Shown: one piece after another, positions 15,967 through 25,127 of the stretch | Position numbering within the stretch: the first letter of the stretch is position 1 | Layout of the letters: each line of letters opens with the position of its first letter | DNA from: an uncultured Schaedlerella sp. | GTDB taxonomy: Bacteria > Bacillota > Clostridia > Lachnospirales > Lachnospiraceae | Length of the DNA: 64,000 bases | Direction: 5' to 3' | Assembly: GCA_934435195.1 (NCBI GenBank) | Contig: CAKSAJ010000005.1 | Coordinates: 1-64,000 of the forward strand | Notes under the pieces: model-generated | Told to the model about the DNA's origin: nothing | Seen by the model: the letters and a program-made list of their open reading frames with translations, nothing else | Database searches by the model: none | Position numbers and translations under genes: made by a program

Positions 15967-17055
15967 TTATTTTTCTTCCGGGCTTTCCACTTTTTCTACA
16001 TCAGCAGGAGCTTTTTTTAACTTCAGATCCTCTGCAGCATCTTCTGCATATTCTGCCCCAAGATGATAGTGTGTTCTTACCTTTTTCTCGATTTCATCCA
16101 TAATCTCCGGGTTTGCTTCCAGGAAAGTTTTGGCATTTTCACGTCCTTGCCCGATTTTCTCTCCTTCATAAGCATACCATGCACCACTCTTCTTCACGAC
16201 ATCGCAATTTGCTGCAAGGTCCAGAATATCCCCTGATTTAGAAATTCCTTTTCCGAACATAATATCAAATTCTGCCTCTTTAAACGGAGGTGCTATCTTA
16301 TTCTTCACAATCTTGATTCGGGTACGGTTACCTACCATCTCACCGCTTTGCTTTAGTGTCTCTATACGACGCACATCCATACGCACAGAAGCATAAAACT
16401 TCAACGCACGACCACCTGTTGTTGTCTCTGGATTACCGAACATAACTCCGACTTTTTCTCGCAACTGGTTGATAAAAATAACAACACAATTAGACTTACT
16501 GATAACCGGTGTCAGTTTTCTCAACGCCTGTGACATCAATCTTGCCTGCAGTCCGACATGACTGTCGCCCATGTCTCCTTCAATCTCCTGTCTCGGAACC
16601 AATGCTGCTACAGAGTCAATAACAATAATATCCATTGCTCCTGAACGCACCATCGTCTCAGCGATCTCAAGTGCCTGATCTCCACTGTCTGGCTGTGAAA
16701 TATATAACTCGTCAATATCAACACCTATGTTCTTTGCATAAACAGGATCCAATGCATGCTCTGCATCTACAAATCCTGCAATTCCGCCTCTCTTCTGTAC
16801 TTCTGCGATCATATGTAATGCAACTGTTGTCTTACCACTTGACTCTGGTCCGTACACTTCAATAATTCTTCCCTTTGGCACTCCGCCAAGTCCCAATGCC
16901 AGATCAAGGCTCAAACAACCTGTAGGAACCGTCTCCACATTCACATGAGCTCCGGAATCTCCCAGCTTCATCACTGCCCCTTTACCAAAATCTTTCTCTA
17001 ATTTTGCAATCGCTGCATCCAGCGCTTTCTTCTTCTCTTCATTTGCGTTCGCCAT
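15967..17055 (-). CDS. recA: Recombinase RecA
   Basis: The ATP-dependent strand-exchange protein and coprotease of the SOS response. The 362-residue protein has the Walker A motif GPESSGKTT near 70, the Walker B region IIVIDSVAAL near 145, and the loop containing DSHVGLQARLMSQALRKL. The C terminus is charged. The promoter is consensus-like and a perfect LexA-type box lies between it and the start codon, so it is expected to be damage-inducible. recX follows directly. Confidence 0.98.
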   Translation of the reverse strand: MANANEEKKKALDAAIAKLEKDFGKGAVMKLGDSGAHVNVETVPTGCLSLDLALGLGGVPKGRIIEVYGPESSGKTTVALHMIAEVQKRGGIAGFVDAEHALDPVYAKNIGVDIDELYISQPDSGDQALEIAETMVRSGAMDIIVIDSVAALVPRQEIEGDMGDSHVGLQARLMSQALRKLTPVISKSNCVVIFINQLREKVGVMFGNPETTTGGRALKFYASVRMDVRRIETLKQSGEMVGNRTRIKIVKNKIAPPFKEAEFDIMFGKGISKSGDILDLAANCDVVKKSGAWYAYEGEKIGQGRENAKTFLEANPEIMDEIEKKVRTHYHLGAEYAEDAAEDLKLKKAPADVEKVESPEEK

Positions 17056-17077
17056 AACTTGACTCTCCTTTTAAATT

Positions 17078-17091
17078 CGAACAGTTGTTCG
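17078..17091. promoter_or_regulatory. LexA (DinR-type) SOS box before recA
   Basis: CGAACAGTTGTTCG is a perfect match to the Firmicute SOS consensus CGAAC-N4-GTTCG. It lies at about +7 to +20 of the predicted recA transcript, in place to block the polymerase. Confidence 0.92.
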
Positions 17092-17104
17092 TCCTTCTGT
17101 TAAT

Positions 17105-17133
17105 ATAGTAGTATAATTATTTCAAAAAGTCAA
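17105..17133 (-). promoter_or_regulatory. Sigma-A promoter of recA
   Basis: TTGACT (17128-17133), 17 bases, TACTAT (17105-17110) on the minus strand, directly upstream of the SOS box. Confidence 0.7.
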
Positions 17134-17371
17134 TAAATATTTTTATCCACTTTACCACCTCGCTTTTTTCAGGCTCTATTCAATTTTTATATTTTTTCTT
17201 TGGAAATAGTAAGAATCAAAAGATACTCTGACTCTTTATGCGATTTGAATCCTCGCACATTGATTCCACAGATTTTGTGGACAGATTCATTATAATATGG
17301 TTGTTTCATTTTTTGCAAGCAGTTTTTCGAATTTCTCATTCCAGTAATTCGACTTGAACTTAAACGGCAAC
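17134..17371 (-). other. Intergenic region with small dyads, no supported gene
   Basis: About 240 bases lie between the recA promoter and the mgsA terminator. Two small inverted repeats are visible: TCCACA/TGTGGA near 17266-17282, and TCGAATT/AATTCGA near 17324-17351. Reading frames here lack a ribosome site. It may be decayed sequence or an unannotated RNA. Confidence 0.4.
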
Positions 17372-17410
17372 AAAAAGGGCAGTCCCTCGTCATAAAACAA
17401 TGTTCTGCCC
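17372..17410 (-). terminator. Terminator of mgsA
   Basis: GGGCAG and CTGCCC pair around a long loop and are followed by TTTTTG on the minus strand, 14 bases after the mgsA stop. Confidence 0.7.
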
Positions 17411-17423
17411 TCTTCTTTCTATT

Positions 17424-17900
17424 CTATTTCATACGGTTCACACGATCCTGGATTGTCTTACTAAAATTCTCAATTTTTCTCTCGTATGGTTTATCCATAA
17501 ATTCAGAATGTAATATAAAGTCTGCTGTCGCCAGATTATTCGCTACCGGGATATCATATACAACTGCAATTCTAAGCAATGCTTTTACATCTGGATCATG
17601 TGGCTGTGCTTCCAAAGGATCCCACAAGAAAATCATAAAATCAATCTGTCCTTCTACAATCTTAGCACCAATCTGCTGGTCACCGCCTAATGGTCCGCTA
17701 CAATATCCTTTTACCGGAAGTCCTGTCTTCTCTGCGATTAATTTTGCTGTTGTACCTGTACCACAAAGAAAATGTCCTTTTAAAATTTCTTTGTTTTTAT
17801 CGCACCATTCTACCAATTCTTTCTTCTTTCCATCATGGGCTACAAGTGCAATATGTTTTGCTTTCCCAATTTCCAATGTTACAAAATTCTCATCCAACAT
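17424..17900 (-). CDS. mgsA: Methylglyoxal synthase
   Basis: It converts dihydroxyacetone phosphate to methylglyoxal and phosphate, a bypass that relieves sugar-phosphate build-up. The 158-residue protein has IALVAHDGKK near 17-26, the phosphate-binding GTGTTA near 48, and GPLGGDQQIGA near 69-79 with the catalytic aspartate, followed by FLWDPLEAQPHDPD. The length is normal. It is transcribed alone, between recA and a hexapeptide-repeat gene. Confidence 0.95.
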   Translation of the reverse strand: MLDENFVTLEIGKAKHIALVAHDGKKKELVEWCDKNKEILKGHFLCGTGTTAKLIAEKTGLPVKGYCSGPLGGDQQIGAKIVEGQIDFMIFLWDPLEAQPHDPDVKALLRIAVVYDIPVANNLATADFILHSEFMDKPYERKIENFSKTIQDRVNRMK

Positions 17901-18041
17901 AATGTCGTCCTCCTGTCTTCTTTCTCCTGTTATAATTCATGACGGCGCCTTGTAACAAATTTTATCAAGGACATCGAATTGTATTTATTGTACCATAATT
18001 CTACGCTTAACAGCAGTTTTTTTATTTATTTTACTAATTTT

Positions 18042-18713
18042 TTACAAATTCTGTTTTTCTACCACTTCGCCCTGTTTTTTGTAAATACTTCCTGCCGGAA
18101 CAAATCCTCTCACAGAAGATAATGGATAAATATTTGTGTGGCTTCCGACTACTGTTCCCGGATTCAAAATACTTCCACATCCGACTTCTACTTCATCTCC
18201 AACCATAGCTCCGAACTTCTTCATACCTGTCTCAATATTTCCTTCAGCTGTCTTAACAACAACCAGTTTCTTATCTGATTTTACATTGGATGTAATAGAG
18301 CCTGCTCCCATGTGTGATTTATATCCAAGAATAGAGTCTCCAACATAATTATAATGTGGAACCTGTACTTTATTAAAAAGAACCACGTTTTTTAACTCCG
18401 TTGAGTTTCCAACTACTGCTCCTTCACCTACGATTGCATTGCCTCGTATAAATGCGCAATGTCTTACTTCTGCATTTTTCCCAATGATAGCAGGTCCGTT
18501 GATATAAGCTGTCGGTGCAACTGTAGCTGATTTTGCAACCCAGACATTCTCTCCACGTTTTTCATATTCTTCTTCACTTAATGTTGCTCCCAACTCTAAG
18601 ATAAATGCACTGATTTTAGGAAGCACTTCCCATGGATAAGTAACTCCTTCGAATAAATCTTTTGCGATTGTCTCATCTAATGTATAAAGCTCTTTTACTG
18701 TTAATTCTTTCAT
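18042..18713 (-). CDS. Left-handed beta-helix (hexapeptide repeat) protein, GlmU C-terminal-like
   Basis: A 223-residue protein whose middle (about 60-195) has repeated hexapeptides such as IGKNAE, VGEGAV, VGDEVE and VGSHTN, which form a left-handed parallel beta-helix. It resembles the acetyltransferase or UDP-sugar pyrophosphorylase-associated domain of GlmU but has no N-terminal nucleotidyltransferase domain. The helical N terminus carries YPWEVLPKI. The function is probably acyl or nucleotidyl transfer to a sugar, but no substrate can be assigned. It lies 15 bases downstream of topB and probably shares its transcript. Confidence 0.75.
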   Translation of the reverse strand: MKELTVKELYTLDETIAKDLFEGVTYPWEVLPKISAFILELGATLSEEEYEKRGENVWVAKSATVAPTAYINGPAIIGKNAEVRHCAFIRGNAIVGEGAVVGNSTELKNVVLFNKVQVPHYNYVGDSILGYKSHMGAGSITSNVKSDKKLVVVKTAEGNIETGMKKFGAMVGDEVEVGCGSILNPGTVVGSHTNIYPLSSVRGFVPAGSIYKKQGEVVEKQNL

Positions 18714-18728
18714 TTTTGAATACTCCTT

Positions 18729-20756
18729 CTATTTTGATTTTTTTGCTTTTGTTGTATTTGTATGATAAAATGTTGCCGCTCTATCATAGCAATTTCTTAA
18801 CTGATATTGATTATTCAAACCACGCACTCCTTCTGTCCTGCTGACGATAAAGTGTTCGAGTTTCTGCATATATTCATCTGGAGTGATATCTCCTTCTGCC
18901 ACATAATTCAGTCCCTTTTCCCAACTTGCTGTCAATTCCGGATTTAACAAAGAGCGAATTGAGTGATTCACCACATCATAAATCATTTCACCTTGTAATG
19001 TCGGTGTAATAATCTGCGTTTTTTTATTTAACGACAAATATTTAATATTTACCAGCTTCTTCAAAATTTCAGCTCGTGTAGCACTTGTTCCAATCCCACT
19101 TCCTTTAATCTGGGCACGTAACTCTTCGTCTTCTATAAGCTGTCCTGCATTTTCCATTGCCAGGATCATAGACCCTGAATTATAACGCTTCGGAGGCGAT
19201 GTCTCGCCTTCTTTTATATTTAACGCCTTTACCGGCAAATTCATTCCTTTTTTCAATGCCTGCACAGTCTGAAAAAATGCAGCATCCAGATTCTGTGCAT
19301 TATCATCTTCATTCTTCGAATCCTGTACTGTTTTTTTCTGCGGAACACCTGCTACTTTTAAATAGCCCTCCTCTGCCAGCACTTTAAAACTCGAAAAAAA
19401 GCTTTCCTCTCTGATTCTTGTTGTGATCGAAACTTTCTGATATACTGCCGGCGAATAGAAAATACTCAAGAAACGCCTTACAATGCAGTCATATACTTTT
19501 CCCGCTGTCAGCGATACACTCTTTAATGCCGCTATTCCCTGACCGGTTGGAATAATTGCATAGTGATCTGTGATCTGCTTATCGTTTACATAACGTGTTT
19601 TTGCCAGCCCTTTATGTGTTCCAAACTTCACGATTTCCTGTAAATAAGGTACCGCCATCGGATATTTCATCAATCCATTCAGATTATGTCCAATCTCTTT
19701 TGCAACTGCAGTCGACAACACTCTCGCATCTGTTCTTGGATACGTCACCAGTTTTTTCTCGTAAAGTTCCTGCACAATCCGTAATGTCTCATCCGGACTG
19801 ATTTTAAATCGTTTTGAACAATCATTCTGTAGCTCTGCCAGATTGTACAACAATGGTGGATTTTTCTTCTCTTTCTTTTTTTCAATGGATATAATTTCAC
19901 ATTCCATTGGCTGTTTTTCCTCAAGATACGATATCAGCTCTTCTGCTTTTTTTCTTTCTTTAAATCCATTTTCTTTATATAGATCAAACGATTCAAAATA
20001 ACGCGACCCTTTTACTGCACGCCATTCTCCCTCGAATATCTGTCCTGATACATCTATCGTACTTAACACACGATAAAATGGTGTTTTTACAAAATCCCGG
20101 ATTTCCCGCTCTCTTCTTACAACCATTCCAAGTACACAGGTCATTACTCTGCCGACTGAAACAACCGCATATTTTGTATGCAGATAATTTGAAATACTAT
20201 TTCCATATTTCAATGTCAGCAATCGTGAAAAATTAATTCCCATCAAATAATCTTCTTTTGCCCTCAAGTACGCTGAAGCACTTAAATTATCATACTCTGA
20301 CAAATCTTTCGCTTCTTTGATTCCTCTTAAGATTTCTTCTTCTGTCTGAGAGTCGATCCAGACACGTTTTCTCTCTTTTCCTTCTACATGTGCCTCCTGC
20401 TCTACCAGACGATAAATATATTCTCCTTCACGTCCCGAGTCCGTACACACATAAATACAGTCCACATCTTCTCGATTTAAAATATTACTCACAATCTTGA
20501 ACTGCTTTTCCACACCCGGAATCACTTCATACTTAAAATCCTGTGGGAGAAACGGCAGCGTGTCAAGATTCCATTTCTTCAAAGAAGCATCATAAGCTTC
20601 CGGATAACTCATCGTCACAAGGTGTCCCACACACCAGGTAACAATTGCTTCATCTGATTCCAGGAATCCATCCCCGCGTCTTGTTTTTAATTTTAATGCC
20701 TTGGCAAACTCCTGTGCCACACTCGGCTTTTCTGCTATGTATACCGATTTTCCCAT
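18729..20756 (-). CDS. topB: DNA topoisomerase III (type IA)
   Basis: A type IA topoisomerase that passes single strands to decatenate DNA. The 675-residue protein begins with the TOPRIM motif IAEKPSVAQEFAK, followed by CTDSGREGEYIYR near 108-120. The active-site tyrosine lies in LVTYPRTDARVLS near 338, and the GSGIGTSATRAEI motif near 563. No zinc-finger C-terminal domain is present. The gene next downstream is the hexapeptide-repeat protein. Confidence 0.94.
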   Translation of the reverse strand: MGKSVYIAEKPSVAQEFAKALKLKTRRGDGFLESDEAIVTWCVGHLVTMSYPEAYDASLKKWNLDTLPFLPQDFKYEVIPGVEKQFKIVSNILNREDVDCIYVCTDSGREGEYIYRLVEQEAHVEGKERKRVWIDSQTEEEILRGIKEAKDLSEYDNLSASAYLRAKEDYLMGINFSRLLTLKYGNSISNYLHTKYAVVSVGRVMTCVLGMVVRREREIRDFVKTPFYRVLSTIDVSGQIFEGEWRAVKGSRYFESFDLYKENGFKERKKAEELISYLEEKQPMECEIISIEKKKEKKNPPLLYNLAELQNDCSKRFKISPDETLRIVQELYEKKLVTYPRTDARVLSTAVAKEIGHNLNGLMKYPMAVPYLQEIVKFGTHKGLAKTRYVNDKQITDHYAIIPTGQGIAALKSVSLTAGKVYDCIVRRFLSIFYSPAVYQKVSITTRIREESFFSSFKVLAEEGYLKVAGVPQKKTVQDSKNEDDNAQNLDAAFFQTVQALKKGMNLPVKALNIKEGETSPPKRYNSGSMILAMENAGQLIEDEELRAQIKGSGIGTSATRAEILKKLVNIKYLSLNKKTQIITPTLQGEMIYDVVNHSIRSLLNPELTASWEKGLNYVAEGDITPDEYMQKLEHFIVSRTEGVRGLNNQYQLRNCYDRAATFYHTNTTKAKKSK

Positions 20757-20779
20757 TCTTACCCAATCCGTTTCTTCTA

Positions 20780-21826
20780 CTATTTTGTTTCAAATTTGTA
20801 AGATGTCACTGTGTGATATGGCATACCTTTTTTGCAGATTGGACTGGCAAAATTTTCGTGATGTACTGCATCTGGAAAATACTGCGTCTCAAAGCATACT
20901 GCATCACGAACACCGTATACCGCACCATTTTTTCCTTGTTCATTATCAAGGAAATTTGCTGTATACATCTGTATTCCCGGTAAATCTGTCCATACCTCCA
21001 TAACAATCCCACTTTTTTCTGAAACTGCTTGTGCTACTTTATCAAATTTTCCATTATTTTTCAATACCCAGTTATGATCGTATCCTTTTCCTAACTGAAC
21101 TGCTTCATAGTCTGCATCAATTGCTTCCCCAAGTGCTCTTGGCATTCTAAAGTCCATCGGTGTTCCTGTCACATCCACTAATTCACCTGTTGGGATCGAC
21201 TGTGCATCTGCTCTTGTAAAATAATCCGCATCCAGTGTTACCAGTTCTTTTAAGACATCTCCACTGTCATGTCCATCAAGATTAAAATAACTATGATTTG
21301 TCATATTGATAATCGTATCCTGATCCGGAACCGCATCATATATAAGTCTCAGCTCATTGTCTTCTGTCAACTCATATGTAACATGCATATCCAACGTTCC
21401 CGGATATCCCTGATCCCCATCCGGACTATGCAAAACAAATTCTATTTTAGAATCTGTTTTTTCACCCACATTCCAGATTCTCTTGTTATAATAATTCGTT
21501 CCACTGTGAAGGTTATTTCCATTATCATTTTTCTCAAGTTCATATGTCTTATCCTGAATTGTAATAACTGCACCTCCGATACGGTTTGCATTACGACCTA
21601 CCGGTGCACCAAACGATGCGCCACCTTTTTCATATCCGGTTACATCATCATACCCCAAAACTACATCTCTTAAATTTCCTTCTTGATCCGGCACATTCAA
21701 TTTTACTAATGCCGCACCATAGTTTGTTATCGATGCTGACATTCCATTTTCATTTGTCAGTGTATATAAAACTGCTTCTTCTTTCTTTGATGTACTTCCA
21801 AATGTTTCGACACTAACCGCTTTCAT
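20780..21826 (-). CDS. galM: Aldose 1-epimerase (mutarotase)
   Basis: This enzyme interconverts the alpha and beta anomers of galactose or glucose. The 348-residue protein has GRNANRIGGA near 78-87, the catalytic histidine in NMTNHSYFNL near 180, and the base glutamate in CFETQYFPDAVHH near 310. The start is preceded by AAGGAG. No galK or galT gene is adjacent, so it may serve general sugar metabolism. It lies between ppk and topB on the same strand with short gaps. Confidence 0.92.
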   Translation of the reverse strand: MKAVSVETFGSTSKKEEAVLYTLTNENGMSASITNYGAALVKLNVPDQEGNLRDVVLGYDDVTGYEKGGASFGAPVGRNANRIGGAVITIQDKTYELEKNDNGNNLHSGTNYYNKRIWNVGEKTDSKIEFVLHSPDGDQGYPGTLDMHVTYELTEDNELRLIYDAVPDQDTIINMTNHSYFNLDGHDSGDVLKELVTLDADYFTRADAQSIPTGELVDVTGTPMDFRMPRALGEAIDADYEAVQLGKGYDHNWVLKNNGKFDKVAQAVSEKSGIVMEVWTDLPGIQMYTANFLDNEQGKNGAVYGVRDAVCFETQYFPDAVHHENFASPICKKGMPYHTVTSYKFETK

Positions 21827-21848
21827 AGTTGTTCTCCTTTTTGCTGTC

Positions 21849-23972
21849 TTATTTTCTTTCTCTTTTTATTTTGAAAAAATTTTTTAATTTTTCAAACGGA
21901 GTGATATGCTTTTCTTTCTTTTCGGGACGCTTTGCTGTAATCGCATATTTCATAAATTCATCCTGGGCACAAATTATTCTGTCTCCCCGATTCTTTTTCC
22001 GATAAGTCCCGTCACTCTTCATCTCTCTTGCTTTTACATTGTCCGCAAGCATAATCTTCAAATCGCGGAGCAAACGTTTTTTAATATTTGGATCATAAAC
22101 CGGACACGCAACTTCTACGCGTTTTTCCGTATTTCTTGTCATCATATCTGCTGATCCGATATATACTGCAGCATTCTCATCTTTTCCAAACACAAATACT
22201 CTTGGATGTTCCAGATATCGTCCGACAATACTTGTCACTTTCAAATTCTCGGTCTCATTTTTAATTCCCGGCAATATACAACAAATTCCGCGAACGATCA
22301 GATCTACCTTCACACCCGCTTTGGAAGCTTCTGAAACTTTTCTCATGAAATCCATATCCGTCACCGAATTCATTTTCATTAAAATACGTCCATCTGCTCC
22401 TTTTTTGATTTCTCCATCCATCAGGCTTAACACCTTCGTTTTTAAGCTAACAGGTGATACAATCAAATGTTTATAAACTCCATCAAGATTACCGATTGAC
22501 ATGTTCTTAAAGAAAAGTGCTGCATCTTCTCCTATTGCTTGATTTGATGTCATCAGCGAATAATCCGTATATAATTTGGCTGTCTTTTCGTTATAGTTTC
22601 CTGTTCCGATCTGTGTAATATATTTGATCTCATTTCGGTTTCGATATGTGATCAGGCAGATTTTCGAATGTACTTTATATCCTTCAAATCCATAGATTAC
22701 CCTGCATCCTGCCTCTTCCATTCTTTCTGACCAGTCAATATTATTCTGCTCATCAAACCTTGCTCTAAGCTCAATCAATACTGTTACTTCTTTACCGTTC
22801 TCCGCAGCTGCGCACAAATACTCCGCCAGACGTGTTTTCTTTGCCAGACGGTAAATTGTGATTTTAATTGTCATAACATCCGGATCTGTAGATGCTTCTT
22901 TGATCAACTGTAAAAATGGTTCCATACTCTCATAAGGGTAAGCCAGCATGATGTCTCTTTTCTTTATCTGTGTCATCACACTGCTGCCTTCCACAAGAGA
23001 GACTGACGGCTGTGGTGAAAATGGTTCATCTATTAATGAGCGTTTCATCGAATCCGGTACTTTATCAATAATTTTAAAAATAAAATCCAGTTTCATCGGC
23101 ATCTTAGTACGGAAAATGCATTCATGTCCGATTTTGATTTTTTCACAGAAATATTTTTCCATTTCTTTACTCAATGGATTTGCCGTTTCGAGTCTTACTG
23201 CTGCCATTTTTCTTCTCTTATGTAATGTTTCCTTCATAACGAAACGAAAATCTTCATTATCAGCATAAGCCTCATCATCCGGTGACACATCCGCATTTCT
23301 TGTCACGCAGATATAATTTTTTTCCGATACTTGATACTGTTCGAACACAATATCCAGATATTCCATGATTACTTTCTCCATCCGGATATAACGGATATCA
23401 TGCCCCGGAAGATATAAAATATCTGAAACAAACTGTGGAACCGGAACGATTCCAATCATTGAGTGGTCTTCATATTTCAACATTGCCACAACATAAATCT
23501 CTTTGTTAAGCAAATGCGGAAACGGATGGTTCGCATCGACTATCTGCGGAGACAAAATCGGAAGAATCTGTTCTTTAAAATATTTTTTTACATACTTCTT
23601 CTCCTGCTGCTCTAATTCTTTAAAATCAAGCCCACAGATTCCATATGGTGAAAGCTGCTTTTTAATCTCGCTATAAGTTTTATCACGTTCTTTGTAAAGT
23701 GGAGCTACCGCTTCATAAATTGCATGAAGCTGTTCCTGTGCTGTCATCCCGGATCTTTTGTCTATTTTTTTCGCATCCGCTTCTGCCATATCATAAAGAC
23801 TGCCGACTCGGATCATAAAAAACTCATCCAGGTTACTTGTGAAAATAGATACAAATTTCATACGCTCCAACAATGGAACGCTCTCGTCCTGTGCCTCCTC
23901 TAATACTCTCTGATCAAAACGAAGCCAGGATAATTCACGATTCTGTGTATATGCCAAATGTTCTTTCGCCAT
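21849..23972 (-). CDS. ppk1: Polyphosphate kinase 1
   Basis: It polymerises the gamma phosphate of ATP into polyphosphate. The 707-residue protein begins NRELSWLRFDQRVLEEA, typical of PPK1. The phosphorylated histidine lies in KVHSKICLITYR near 435 of the phospholipase-D-like fold, and the second HKD-like region is near 590 (YLEHPRVFVFG, IGSADMMTRN). The C-terminal 25 residues are very basic. It follows the patatin gene by 12 bases and is probably cotranscribed with it. Confidence 0.95.
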   Translation of the reverse strand: MAKEHLAYTQNRELSWLRFDQRVLEEAQDESVPLLERMKFVSIFTSNLDEFFMIRVGSLYDMAEADAKKIDKRSGMTAQEQLHAIYEAVAPLYKERDKTYSEIKKQLSPYGICGLDFKELEQQEKKYVKKYFKEQILPILSPQIVDANHPFPHLLNKEIYVVAMLKYEDHSMIGIVPVPQFVSDILYLPGHDIRYIRMEKVIMEYLDIVFEQYQVSEKNYICVTRNADVSPDDEAYADNEDFRFVMKETLHKRRKMAAVRLETANPLSKEMEKYFCEKIKIGHECIFRTKMPMKLDFIFKIIDKVPDSMKRSLIDEPFSPQPSVSLVEGSSVMTQIKKRDIMLAYPYESMEPFLQLIKEASTDPDVMTIKITIYRLAKKTRLAEYLCAAAENGKEVTVLIELRARFDEQNNIDWSERMEEAGCRVIYGFEGYKVHSKICLITYRNRNEIKYITQIGTGNYNEKTAKLYTDYSLMTSNQAIGEDAALFFKNMSIGNLDGVYKHLIVSPVSLKTKVLSLMDGEIKKGADGRILMKMNSVTDMDFMRKVSEASKAGVKVDLIVRGICCILPGIKNETENLKVTSIVGRYLEHPRVFVFGKDENAAVYIGSADMMTRNTEKRVEVACPVYDPNIKKRLLRDLKIMLADNVKAREMKSDGTYRKKNRGDRIICAQDEFMKYAITAKRPEKKEKHITPFEKLKNFFKIKRERK

Positions 23973-23984
23973 GTTATTCCTCCT

Positions 23985-24842
23985 CTAAACTTCCAGATAT
24001 TTTATCAATCTATCATATTCACGTTCCATCAACTGATATCCATGATCGTAAAACGCCTTCAATGTTGCCGCATTACGCTCAATTCTGGACACTGGTTTCA
24101 CCTCCGGACGAAGTACAAATATTTTACCTTCTCTCTCAAGACGTTCAATATGATTCATTTCTTTATTATACATAAAACTTCTGGTCAAAATTGTCTTTAC
24201 CAGATCCGGATAGGCGGCATACTGTTTACGATATAGATTAACCATACTGCTTTTCATTGTTTTCTTACGATATCCTTTGTTTCTCGTCAGTACAACCACA
24301 ATTTTTTCATTTCCCAATTCCTGTGCATGACGAATCGGAACAGAATCTGCCAGTCCGCCATCCAGATAAGGAACCCCTTCTACATTCACAATTGGACTTA
24401 CTAGCGGCATACTGCAGGATGCACGACAGATTTTCATCAGACGGTCTGCATCCTCTCCTTCCTCAAGATACTCTGCTTCTCCCGTCAGACAATTCGTTGC
24501 CACGATCTCACATTTAGCCTCTGATTTAAAATATGTTTCAAAATCAAACGGAAATGTTTCATGAGGAAATTTATCAAAAATCATATCCATATTCATCAAT
24601 GATTTTTCTTTAATAAAAGTACGTAAGCCATTCACATAATTCAGGCTTTTATCTGTCGGGATCATACAGTCTCTCGTCCGTCCCGGCTGTTTTGAAACAT
24701 AATCTACTGCATTGCAGGACCCTGCCGATACCCCGATCACATTTGAAAAATACAAATCCTTTTCCATCAGGTAATCCAAAACACCTGATGTAAATACGCC
24801 TCTTGTTGCTCCGCCTTCCAGTACAATCGTTGCTTTCTCCAT
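23985..24842 (-). CDS. Patatin-like phospholipase family protein
   Basis: A probable lipid acyl hydrolase with a Ser-Asp dyad. The protein has the oxyanion glycine motif EGGATRGVFTSG near residue 9, the nucleophile elbow GVSAGSCNA near 38, and the dyad aspartate in YLDGGLADSVP near 160. The open frame extends five codons upstream, but GTGAGG places the start at ATG 24842, giving 285 residues. It has no signal peptide. It heads a patatin-ppk1 unit divergent from the ABC-F gene. Confidence 0.88.
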   Translation of the reverse strand: MEKATIVLEGGATRGVFTSGVLDYLMEKDLYFSNVIGVSAGSCNAVDYVSKQPGRTRDCMIPTDKSLNYVNGLRTFIKEKSLMNMDMIFDKFPHETFPFDFETYFKSEAKCEIVATNCLTGEAEYLEEGEDADRLMKICRASCSMPLVSPIVNVEGVPYLDGGLADSVPIRHAQELGNEKIVVVLTRNKGYRKKTMKSSMVNLYRKQYAAYPDLVKTILTRSFMYNKEMNHIERLEREGKIFVLRPEVKPVSRIERNAATLKAFYDHGYQLMEREYDRLIKYLEV

Positions 24843-24898
24843 ATATGTCATCCTCACTTTCTTACGACTGGCTCCACAATAAAAATATTAATAGCTCT

Positions 24899-24904
24899 AT
24901 TATA
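24899..24904 (-). promoter_or_regulatory. Possible -10 box upstream of the patatin gene
   Basis: TATAAT on the minus strand, 57 bases before the start. The -35 is poor (TTTCCA at 16 bases). Confidence 0.35.
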
Positions 24905-25020
24905 TAACGTTTTTTGCCATTGGAAAATAACAATCTCCACAAATTTCTTAAAACATTCCCTCTCTTTTTGAATAGAAAATAAAATTCTTCACAAAAAGCA
25001 ATTTCCAATGCCAACACACC

Positions 25021-25050
25021 TTGCCTTTTGCCTCCAAACCATGTTAATAT
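25021..25050 (+). promoter_or_regulatory. Promoter-like sequence of the ABC-F gene
   Basis: TTGCCT, an 18-base spacer and TAATAT, about 80 bases before the start codon. Confidence 0.45.
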
Positions 25051-25065
25051 AGGCGTTGGAGTTCT

Positions 25066-25088
25066 GATAACAATTGAAGCTTGTTATC
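25066..25088 (+). other. Inverted repeat in the ABC-F leader
   Basis: GATAACAA and TTGTTATC flank a 7-base loop just after the predicted transcription start. It may be an operator or a small leader stem; leaders of other ABC-F genes are known to attenuate. Confidence 0.5.
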
Positions 25089-25127
25089 CATTAACAAAGT
25101 TTTTTATTTTAAAGGAGAAACCAAAAC

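Noticed and set aside
17187..17393. Possible 68-residue gene on the minus strand between recA and mgsA
   Set aside because: No ribosome site precedes the start, the start lies inside the mgsA terminator hairpin, and the peptide looks like no protein family.
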